From: JACCXG01 sp963785755
Lineage (GTDB): Bacteria > Acidobacteriota > Vicinamibacteria > Vicinamibacterales > 2-12-FULL-66-21
Length of the DNA: 11,938 nucleotides
Direction of reading: 5' to 3'
Assembly (NCBI GenBank): GCA_963785755.1
Contig: CAWAXG010000074.1
Span: 1-11,938, forward strand
Position 1 is the first letter of the stretch, and each line of letters begins with the position of its first letter. The position numbers and the translations under genes were made by a program. The notes beneath the pieces were generated by a model. It was not told the origin of the DNA. It did not search any database and saw only the letters and a program-made list of their open reading frames with translations. Shown piece by piece: positions 1-7,680 of this stretch.

Positions 1-18
1 CGCTGCTACCATGCGAAT

Positions 19-732
19 GTGAACGTGTACGTTGCCCTGCTTCGCGGCATCAACGTCGGCGGTAACAATCTGATCAGGATGCCCGCGCTGAAGGCCTGCT
101 TCGAAGCGGAACGCCTGCACGATGTTGCCACGTACATTCAGAGCGGAAACGTTCTCTTCAGAGCCGATCGTTCGAGCCAGCGGGCGTTGACCGCACGGAT
201 AGAGAAGGCGTTATCGCGAACGTTCGCGTACGAATCGCGCGCCGTGGTGCGCTCCTTCGAGCAGATGCGCACGGTCGTGCATCGAGCGCCGAAAGGGTTC
301 GGCGAGCGGCCGGGCGCCTATCGGTACGACGTCATCTTCCTGAAGCACCCGCTGACCGTGGACGAGGCGCTGCAAAGCGTGACCGCCAAACCCGGGGTCG
401 ATCGTGTTTACGCTGGTGAGGACGAGCTGTATTTCTCCCGGCTGATCAGCAAAGCGGCGCAGAGCCAACTCAGTCGCATCGTGGGGAAGCCCGCGTATCA
501 GAATATTACGATTCGCAACTGGAACACGACCCGCAAGCTGCTGCAGTTGATGGAGGCAATGCGAGTCGTACTACCCTCACACTCGCTAGCCTTGTTCCGA
601 TACCGCTTCGCCGCGGCCAGATCCCCGCGCAGCTCTTCCGCAGTGCGGCGCGGCCCGTACCCGGGCGTATCGCGCTGGATCCGCCACCCTTCCGCCAGCG
701 GGCCCGCATCCACGACGTCGAAGCCGAACTGA
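19..732 (+). CDS. DUF1697 family protein, reads through past its normal end
   Basis: This is a DUF1697 protein, a widespread family of about 180 residues with no settled function. The N-terminal hallmark LLRGINVGG is at residues 7-15, followed by YIQSGNVLF around residues 39-47 and the C-terminal ITIRNWNTTRKLL near residues 164-176. The start chosen is GTG at 19, giving MNVYVALLRG as in relatives. The frame is open upstream to the window edge, so an earlier start cannot be excluded, and no clear ribosome binding site is visible in the 18 bases available. Family similarity ends near base 560. The last 55 or so residues are arginine- and serine-rich and lie antisense to the end of the neighbouring oxidoreductase, so they are almost certainly not native. 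The true stop was probably lost by an indel around 545-590; TGA at 548-550 and TAG at 587-589 lie in other frames. The identity is firm; the 3' end is not. Confidence 0.85.
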   Translation: MNVYVALLRGINVGGNNLIRMPALKACFEAERLHDVATYIQSGNVLFRADRSSQRALTARIEKALSRTFAYESRAVVRSFEQMRTVVHRAPKGFGERPGAYRYDVIFLKHPLTVDEALQSVTAKPGVDRVYAGEDELYFSRLISKAAQSQLSRIVGKPAYQNITIRNWNTTRKLLQLMEAMRVVLPSHSLALFRYRFAAARSPRSSSAVRRGPYPGVSRWIRHPSASGPASTTSKPN

Positions 733-1234
733 TCGAGCAGCCTGGTGACCGTCGCCTTGGCCTCGGGATCGTTGCCCGCGATCACCAGCGCGCGGCGATT
801 CTTCGTGCCTGCGGGCTGGCCGTGGGTCGTCAGTTCCGCGGCGTAGATATGGTTGAAGGCTTTGACCACCTTGGACGTGGGGAGATGGGCCTGCAGTAGC
901 TCCGCGGTCGTGGTCGACTCGTTATCGAGCTCGGGAATGTGACCGTCGCGCTGCGGATAGTAGTTGTTCGTGTCGATGACGACTTTCCCCCCAGAGGCTC
1001 GACCGGAACCGAACGGTAATGCTTCAAGGGCACGGTGACGACGACGATATCTCCGGCGGTCGCCGCATCCACGGGCGTCGCCGCGCGGGCTTTCGGCCCG
1101 AGCTCCGCCACCAGCCCGGACAGGGTCTCGGGCCCGCGCGAATTGCTGATCACCACGTCGTAGCCATTGGCCACCGCCAGCCGGGCGACCTGACTTCCGA
1201 TGTGCCCCGCACCAATCAATCCGATGGTCGTCAT
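498..1234 (-). CDS. F420/NADP-dependent oxidoreductase (NADPH-dependent F420 reductase family), frameshifted
   Basis: This is a Rossmann-fold oxidoreductase of the F420-dependent NADP reductase family, which moves hydride between NADP(H) and a deazaflavin or a related substrate. The N-terminal part (1234 to about 990) starts MTTIGLIGAGHIGSQVARLA, with the dinucleotide-binding G-x-G-x-x-G, and runs to VTVPLKHYRSVPVEPLGGK. The second part continues in another frame as VVIDTNNYYPQRDG, then VVKAFNHIYAAEL, and ends with GWRIQRDTPGYGPR and AAAKRYR near base 597. The two halves join exactly at a run of six C (six G on the coding strand) at 987-992; one more G restores the family sequence. After RYR about 32 residues run antisense into the DUF1697 gene to 498, so the native stop is probably near 585-595. 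The ATG at 1234 is supported by AGGAGG 8 bases upstream. The native length would be about 213 residues, normal for the family. The gene is probably functional if the homopolymer is a read error. The actual cofactor, F420 or NADP alone, cannot be told. Confidence 0.82.
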
Positions 1235-1242
1235 AGCAGCTG

Positions 1243-1248
1243 CCTCCT
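1243..1248 (-). promoter_or_regulatory. Shine-Dalgarno AGGAGG for the oxidoreductase
   Basis: On the minus strand AGGAGG lies 8 bases before the ATG at 1234. It is the strongest ribosome binding site I saw in the window. It fixes the start of the oxidoreductase and rules out longer readings that begin further upstream. Confidence 0.8.
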
Positions 1249-1359
1249 GGCATTCAGGGTCCCGGCGAAGCTGAAAAAGAATCGGCGCTGGGGCTGGAGA
1301 TGACGGGTTGGACGCACGCAATTGTGTAGTGCACTGATGATCGGCATAGTTGGCAAAGG

Positions 1360-2430
1360 TCGACAGTGGCGTCCGGGCACAACGAGTTCTGCTGGAGAGG
1401 CTGACAGTTCGAGTGCCAACAAGGAGGGCCGACGAATTGGTGTTCCGCTCCAGATCGGCACCGCGGGACTCTACTGACCACCTCTCGTGGGACCTGACCG
1501 TCAATCCTCGCGGACGCGATCGCGAGCCCCCATCGCATCTTTTTGCTCAAGCTGGTCTGTTCGGCGGGATTCTCAGCTGGCTCGCGGCCGACGTGCAGGA
1601 CGCGGAGCAGACCGATGGCATCGCCGCCGCGGAAACGATCAGGCTGCTCGAGCCTTCAAGCGAACAACGAACCGTTCTTCCTCGCCGTGGGGTTCTACCG
1701 CCCGCACACGCCTTATGTTGCCCCGAAGAGGTATTTCGATATGTATCCGATCGACCGCATCGCGGTGCCGGCGCTGTGCGATGCCGAGACATTCCTCGCG
1801 GAACACCGAACCCGGCCTATCGAATCGCCGCGGCGCAGGAGCAGGACACGATGACCGACTCCCAGCGCCGGCAAGCCCTCCAAGGTGTACTAGGCATCCG
1901 TCACTTTCATGGACGCACAAGTCGGCATCGTGCTCGACGGGCTCGATTGCCTTGAGCTGTCTGAACAGACAAAACCGTCGTGGTGGTCACCAGCGACCAT
2001 AGTTATCACCTCGGCGACCACGGGCTGTGGCAGAAGATGACCCTGTTCGAGCGGTGCGCGCGCGTTCCGCTGATCATCGCGCTGCCGCGGGCCAAGGTAT
2101 TCGCGGCGCCGGAGCGCGCGGCCTCGCCGAGTCCGTGGATCTCGATCGAATGCTCGCCGAGCTGGCCGGCCTGAAACCGCCGCCACTCGACGGCGTCAGC
2201 CTCGTTCCGATGCTCTCAGACCCCGGCGGCTACGGTTAAAGACGCGGCGTTCACCCAGCTGCAGAACGGCCTGTCGATCCCGGAACGGATCGCTGGTGAT
2301 ACAGCGAATGGGACGAGGGCAAGGAAGCGACGGTGCTCTTCGACCTGCAGAACGATCCAGGCGAATCGACAAGCCGCGCACAGGATCCGGCGCACGCCGC
2401 GACGGCGTCGGAGTTGAAGCGCGGCTGGGT
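1360..2430 (+). pseudogene. Arylsulfatase (iduronate-2-sulfatase-like) pseudogene
   Basis: This is the remains of a sulfatase, an enzyme family that hydrolyses sulfate esters, often on polysaccharides. Recognisable pieces come in the right order but in changing frames: QIGTAGL at 1451-1471; SWDLTVNPRGRD from 1485; SWLAADVQDAEQTDGIAA from about 1576; FFLAVGFYRPHTPYVAPKRY from about 1675, with the conserved His and Lys of this subgroup; EQDTMTDSQRRQALQG from about 1839; ASVTFMDAQVGIVLDGLD from about 1893; VVVVTSDHSYHLGDHGLWQK from about 1979; DGVSLVPML near 2190-2216; and YSEWDEGKE plus LFDLQNDPGE at 2300-2363. There are at least seven frame changes. In-frame stops include TGA at 1475-1477, TAG near 1890 and TGA at 2297-2299. 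The glycine normally found in the SDHGYHLG motif is serine here. Upstream of 1439 only vague traces remain (SGVR at 1365-1376), and the catalytic Cys/Ser-x-Pro-x-Arg motif is not recognisable. The gene is shorter than the usual 450-500 codons, with the 5' end missing. Family identity is firm, and I judge the gene dead. Confidence 0.85.
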
Positions 2431-2561
2431 TCTTACCGACGATAATTATTTATTTCGTGTATCACCGAACCGGGTTTCGACGCCATCCGCATATACGGGG
2501 CCGGTCGATGTCATCCGCGAACGTGGATGAATCGACGCAAACCCCGGTGCGTGTGAGAGGT

Positions 2562-4676
2562 TCAGCGGGAATTGATGGCGGTCATCAGTCCGTCGAGCGT
2601 CCAGATCTCGAACTTCGTCGACGTGAGGGCGCTGGTGATGATGCGCGAGCCGTCCGGGCTCAGGTCCATGTTGTTGAAATTGCCCGACCAGAGCTTGAAC
2701 GACGGGAGCAGGGATGAATCACGTCGTAGCTGACACCGTCGAACTCCGGGGTTACCCCGTCCGCCGCAACGCGCATGATCCGCCAGTTCTTCCGCGTATC
2801 GAACACTGTGAAGACGAGTGAACGCCCATCCGGGGTCCAGCGCAATTTGTCCCCGAGCCAGCCGGTGGCGAACCAGCCCACCACCTCGCGAGAGCCCGAA
2901 CCATTCGTGCCGACGGTGAACAGCCTGGCGATGGCGTAGGCTTTGGTCCAGGCGGTCACGGCAAGGGTGTTGCCGTCCGGACTCACGGCGATCCCCAAAT
3001 CGTTCGAGCGATCCGCCGAAGTGAAGGTGACGACCTGACGCTCCTCGCCGGTCGCCAGATCGACCGCGACGATGCCGGTGACGGGAGCATCTTCATTCAC
3101 GTGCACGCCAAGATAGAGCGTCTTGCCGTCGGGGGGCGTGAGGCCACACCCGTCCGCGAGCGCCCGTTGGCATCACGATCGAACAGACGGACCTCCTGGC
3201 CCGTCGACAAATCGACTTTGTAGAAGCCCGCCCGCTGCGATCCGTCGACGCGATCGTTCGCGACCACAATCACGCTCTTTCCATCCGGCAGCCACCGCGG
3301 CGACTCGGACAGGCCTTGCCGCGGGTACGACCGTTCCTCACCCGACTGCAGGTCACGGATCACGAGTGCACATTCGCCATGGCGTTACCTCTTACGAACG
3401 CCACCTGACGGCCGTCCGGCGACCACGAGGAACCCATTCCGGCGAACATCAACGGCCGCTCTACCGCCGAAGGCGTCCGCGGCACGATGAAGTGGTAGTT
3501 GCCCCCGCCGGTGTCATTCGTGTAATGGAAAGTGCCAGTTCCGGTGACGCCGATCGCCATACCGCTGAAACCGTTGTGGAGAATGCGCGGCTCTCCTGCG
3601 GCTGCCGTCGAGAACTGCCACTGATTTCAACGCCTCCCCTTCCTTGTACAGCAGGTGTCCGCCATCGGGCGTCCATACGGGGGCTTCTTTCGAGCCCGCT
3701 GCGTGACGATCGCCGTCTCGCGCAGGCTCACCGTATCGAACACGTAGAGTAATGATCGGTCGACCCCTCTCGCGGCTCGGTCGCATAGGCGAAATCGGCC
3801 GTCGGGCGACAAGCGCTCAGGAAAATGATTCTGCCAGGCTCGAACGTTTTCAGGTGGTGTACAACCTGTCTTCGAGCGAGACCCAGCCGATCTCCGAGCG
3901 AGTGTTCAAGGAGACCCCGGTTTCGCCGGCGCGGTTCACGTTGACGAGCAGGCGTTGCCGTCAGGCGACCAGCCGCTGGGCCGCATCCCCTGTCCGCCTG
4001 CGAGAGCAGGATCTCGGGGTTCGCACCGGCCTCCAGAGCGATCACGCGCAGCGATCGACCAGTCGGACGCGTTCCGTCGTCCATGTCGTTCCAGTTGTAA
4101 GCGACACGGCGCCCATCCGCCGAAATCCGCGGCATGCCCGGAGTGCCTGACGGCCCGCCCGCGACGACCAGGGTCTCCTTGCCGGTGTCCATGTCACGGG
4201 CGACGAGATTACGAGAGCTATAGCCGGCGCGCTCCCAACCGATCGCGGTGCGTCCATTCGCGCTGATGTCGACGACCGCGGCCCATCCACCCTCCAGGAC
4301 CTTTCTCGCGACGACATCCGAGCGGCCGCCCCGGCCGGCGGTCCTGGCGGCGAGCTTTCGACTGTGCCTTCGAGACTACGTCCCGCTGGTCCGGGTAGTC
4401 GCGAATGATGGCGGCGTACAACGCCCGCGCCTCCGTGTCCTTCCCGCTCCTTCAACATCGCGATCTGCAGCCGCGCCGCCGCCGCGAGCGCGCGATCGGC
4501 CTTCGTCGCGACCTCCTCGTACATCGCGACGACGCGGGCGGATTGCCGGCCGCTCTGTTCCAGCAGCTTCGCGCGCTCGAACAGTTCGCGCGGGCTCTGC
4601 TGGGCTCGCACGCCAACCGACAGCACGGCGATATCGACGCGCCGGTCAGTGCCGCCTGCCAGGACTTGCTTTTCAT
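2562..4676 (-). pseudogene. Secreted TPR plus TolB-like (PD40) beta-propeller protein, multiply frameshifted
   Basis: Reading right to left, the gene begins MKSKSWQAALTGA at ATG 4676, changes frame near 4640, and continues IAVLSVGVRAQQSPRELFER. That is a Sec signal peptide with cleavage near the AQ, then a TPR-like helical part (KLLEQSGRQSARVVAMYEEV, later ARALYAAIIRDYPDQRDVV). A propeller of repeated PD40/WD40-like blades follows: ISADGRRVAYNW, SPDGRF, WTPDGGHLLY, WSPDGRQVAFVRG, WLPDGKSVIVV, VSPDGNTLAVTAW, WTPDGRSLVFTVF and LSPDGSRIITSA. The last blade, KFEIWTLDGLMTAINSR, ends at TGA 2562-2564. Restored length is about 700 residues. Such proteins are exported and bind peptides, glycans or partner proteins; no enzymatic site is visible. 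I count about 13 frame changes (near 4640, 4435, 4370, 3985, 3850 and 3810, then every 50-250 bases down to about 2720), yet each segment is well preserved. That pattern fits indel read errors at least as well as decay. The gene lies about 80 bases downstream of the response regulator, so it is probably in the same operon. Confidence 0.8.
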
Positions 4677-4756
4677 GACCTGCCTCTCTCTCCGTCGCAC
4701 GCATCGGCGACGGAACCATCGTGCCGGGCGGCCCGGTGAAGTGCTTGAAGGGACTG

Positions 4757-5444
4757 TCAAGGTCTTGCGGAGGTTTCGAACCGGTAGCCGACGCCACGGA
4801 CGCCGACGATGAGCACCGGGCAGTCAGGATCGGGCTCGATCTTGCGCCGTAAGGCCGACACGTGGGTATCGACGGTGCGATGCGTCACGTGCACGTCGGC
4901 TCCCCACACTTCGTCGAGAAATTCGTCGCGTGAGATGACTTCACCTCGCCGGCGCACGAGCAGGGCGAGCAGGTCGAATTCCTTGGGCGTGAGTCACGAC
5001 CTGTCCCGCCCGGGTCACACGCCGCGCCGCGAGGTCCAGGTCGAGTTCGCCAAAGCACAGGCGACGAGCGTTCGGCCTGGTACCACCGCGGCGCAGCCCA
5101 ACCTTGATCCGCCCCACCAGCTCGCGAAGGGAGAATGGCTTGACGACATAGTCGTCAGCGCCGGCCTCGAACCCTGTCACTCGATCGGCCTCCTGACCGC
5201 GGACCGTCAACATGATGATCCACAGCTCCGGACGCTCCGGGCGGATCGTCCGGCAGACTTCGAATCCGTTCTTGCCTGGCAATGACAGGTCGAGAAGAAG
5301 GACGTCGGGACGGGACGTGCGGGCGAGCGCCAGCGCATCAGGGCCCGTTGCGGCGGAGTCGACGTCGAAGCCCTCGAATCGCAGCTCGTCGCGAATCGCC
5401 ATGACAATCGCTGCCTCGTCGTCAGCAATGAGCACCCGCGCCAT
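4757..5444 (-). CDS. OmpR/PhoB-type response regulator, frameshifted between receiver and DNA-binding domain
   Basis: This is a two-component response regulator. The receiver domain starts MARVLIADDE at ATG 5444. It has the acidic pair Asp8-Asp9, the phospho-acceptor Asp52 in LLLDLSLPG, Thr80, and the conserved Lys102 in VVKPF. The winged-helix output domain follows in another frame from about 4990 to the stop at 4757: TPKEFDLLALLVRRRGEV, then HRTVDTHVSALRRKI, and the wing GVRGVGYRF. The break lies at GTCGTGACTCACGCC (about 4990-5000), where relatives read VTLTPKEFD; two lost bases, or one gained, would explain it. Restored length is about 229 residues, typical for the family. An alternative GTG start at 5450 overlaps the kinase stop as GTGA; the ATG lies just beyond that stop. 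Either way the gene is translationally coupled to the kinase. As read, the regulator would lose DNA binding, so either the sequence is in error or the system is crippled. Target promoters are unknown; autoregulation is possible. Confidence 0.88.
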
Positions 5445-5446
5445 CG

Positions 5447-7448
5447 TCACACCCGCCGGCCAACAGAGACCGTCGAGCCTTCCGGCGACGGCGCGGCGTC
5501 GGCGTCCGACACGTGCGGCTTCAGCGGAAGCGTCAGGATGAAGCGGCTGCCTGGGCCCGTTCGATCGGAGGCGATGACCGACCCGCCGTGAGCCAGCGCC
5601 GTCGCCTTGACCAGCGCCAGCCCCAGCCCGGTGCCATGAACGCTCGCATTGTCGCCACGACGGCTGCGGAAGAAGGGCTCGAAGATGCGTTCACGGTCTG
5701 CGGGATCCACGCCAATGCCTTCGTCGGCGACGGTGATGTCAACGGTCGCGCCGCTGGTCTCCACGCGCACGTCGACGCTCGAATCCGATCGGGAGTACTT
5801 GATGGCGTTGTCGAGGAGATTCCGGATCGCGTCGAAGACGGCCGCGGGATCGAGGAACATCGCGGGAATATTCTGCGGCACGGCGAGCTGCAGCGAAATA
5901 TGCTTCGCTTCCGCCTGCGGGCGCATCCGATCGATGGCGTCGCGAACAATCGATTCAATCGCGGCGTGCTGCAACAGATAGCGTCTCTCGCCGCGTTGCA
6001 GCTGCTGCGCCTCGAGCAGGCGGTTCACCAGCGACTCGAGCCGGACGGCCTCGGCGTCGATGGCCGCGCAGTAGGTCTGCGGAGCGTCGGCGTCGAAGCG
6101 ACCTCCGGCGATCCGCTCGGTGAGCAGACGAATGCTGGTGACCGGACTCTTGAATTCATGGGTGATGGCAGCGACGAACGTCGCCTGCAGCTCGCGAATG
6201 GCGACGTCACGCTTGCGAATCCACGCCGTCATCGCGAGTCCGCAGGCAAGCACCACGATCGGGAACAACACCCGCGCGTAGTTGAGGAGCCGGTCGCGCG
6301 ACGGCGGCGGCGCCGCATCGAAGGCCAGCGACCAGCCGCCGATCGACTCCAGCTGGAGTGAGCGGCGCAGATCGCCCCGCTCGCAGCGATGCCCCAGAGG
6401 ACGCCACGCTGATCTTCAAGGGACGGATGGAAGGGCTGATCCTTCAGCACCGGTTCGATGGCGGCGGCCACTACGGCATCGGACCGCGGCGGAGGAATCA
6501 CCACGCCATTCCATCTCGGCGATGCCGGGTTGCCGGGCCGGTCCCAGATGCAGGAGCGTCCGTCCTGTTTCGCCAGTGACCATCTGCGCGCGGGCCGGCA
6601 CGCGCGCGGTCGCGGCGAACGTCGCCCGCACCAGTTGCGCGTTCGCACTGAGCGCGTCCAACCTGCCATCTCTTCCGGCGTCGTGGTCGGAGCGGGCCTC
6701 GCGAAGCCACCGCTGCAGCTCCGCGTCGTAAGCCCGTCGCTGGTCGAGCGTCAGCCACCAGCGACCGCTGCGCAGCTCGCGCAGGGTCCGCTCGAGCGCA
6801 GACGCGAAGCGCTGGCGCGCTGGCGTCGTCAGTGCCTCGCTCTGACTGGCGACGATCATGGCGAGAGGAATACCGTTCGGTGCGCGAGCGTCGAGTGGGA
6901 ATGTCGTTGAACCGGCGTAGCGAATCACCAGGTCGCCGGCGGCTTCAGACGACCTGACCAGCGCCAGCTGCCATTCAGCCCAATCGCGCAGCTGCGGCAC
7001 CTCGCGCAGCTGCTCGTACAGCGCGACCGCCTCCAGCGTACGACCCTGCACCATCGCCGCCGCGGCTCGGGCGGTCAGGGCGACCGTCTGCTCGTCGGTG
7101 ACTACCTGAAAATAGGCTGGATCGTCGGAGTGGATGTCGCCGGCGTACACACGGTCGGTCGGGAACCACACCACGCCGCGATGATCAACTGCAAAGGGCA
7201 GTCCCCTCGCCGCCCGTGCGCTCGTGTCGCGGTCGCTTGTCGCGTGCGCCGTCGTGAGCTCGCGATCGAAGGCGGCCGCAAGAGCTGCGTCGGCGAGTCG
7301 GGCGAACTGCCCTTGCTGCTCCCGCATGCGCAGCTGCTGCTCCACGTCGTCTGCCCGGATTGCTGTCAGTCCGAGCAGCGCCAGCGCGACGGCCGGCAGG
7401 CGCGATAAACAGGCCAAACACCCACCACCACGATTGCCGGAATGCCAT
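5447..7448 (-). CDS. Membrane sensor histidine kinase, frameshifted
   Basis: This is the kinase partner of the adjacent regulator. The N-terminus MAFRQSWWWVFGLFIA at ATG 7448 forms the first membrane segment, then the frame changes near 7408 to LPAVALALLGLTAIRAD. A large extracytoplasmic region of about 330 residues follows (about 7380-6330); it includes TPR-like helices such as AAAAMVQGRTLEAVALYEQL. Further frame changes occur near 6505 and 6375. The second membrane segment is VLFPIVVLACGLAMTAWI, starting at 6268. The cytoplasmic core is intact: H-box ITHEFKSPVTSIR with the phospho-accepting His at 6158-6160, N-box NLLDNAIKYS, G1 box DEGIGVD, F-box EPFFRS and G2 box GTGLGLALV. There is no obvious HAMP or PAS domain; the second membrane helix runs almost directly into the dimerisation domain. 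Restored length is about 667 residues. The start is uncertain because ATG codons further upstream (7466, 7580) are also in frame and none has a good ribosome binding site. The stop TGA at 5447-5449 overlaps or abuts the regulator start. The ligand is unknown. Confidence 0.85.
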
Positions 7449-7610
7449 CTGAGACCAGGTCCACATCGGGAGATGACCATTGTCGGCTGTCGGCTGCGAA
7501 CATGCGTCAGGATTCGGTGAAGATTTGCCGGGCCGAATCGCGTCCAGCCACGAGGTCATACCGATACCTGAGGGCGTCATGCTAGTTTCGACGCGCAGGT
7601 ATCGCGGCTC

Positions 7611-7639
7611 GTGACGTCGAAGCGCCGACGCGACGTCAC
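7611..7639. promoter_or_regulatory. Perfect 9-base inverted repeat in the divergent promoter region
   Basis: The arms GTGACGTCG (7611-7619) and CGACGTCAC (7631-7639) are exact reverse complements with an 11-base spacer. Each arm holds the palindrome GACGTC, and the two palindromes are 19 bases apart, close to two helical turns. The repeat lies about 40 bases before the ATG at 7681 and about 160 bases before the kinase start at 7448, inside the only divergent intergenic region of the window. A regulator operator is the simplest reading. There is no T-tract, so it is not an intrinsic terminator. Nothing ties it to the neighbouring response regulator directly. The rest of 7449-7680 shows no clear promoter boxes. 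Confidence 0.5.
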
Positions 7640-7680
7640 CCCCAGGCCACGGATCCGGTGAGACAGATCAGCTCCGTCAC

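Noticed and set aside
1254..1550. Minus-strand open frame of 98 codons upstream of the oxidoreductase
   Set aside because: Composition is not protein-like, and part of it is antisense to the sulfatase remnant.
2438..2462. Short AT-rich stretch in GC-rich surroundings
   Set aside because: About 20 bases, no hairpin or promoter pair; it lies just past the sulfatase remnant and may be chance.
2531..2555. Possible terminator hairpin ACGCA/TGCGT between the convergent sulfatase and propeller genes
   Set aside because: Only a 5-base stem with an 8-base loop and no T-tract.
5513..6361. Open frame of 282 codons on the + strand
   Set aside because: Antisense to the conserved kinase core and without recognisable motifs.
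7481..7494. Tandem TGTCGGC repeat (two copies) upstream of the kinase
   Set aside because: Two copies of seven bases are too short to mean much, and the place may be within the kinase leader.
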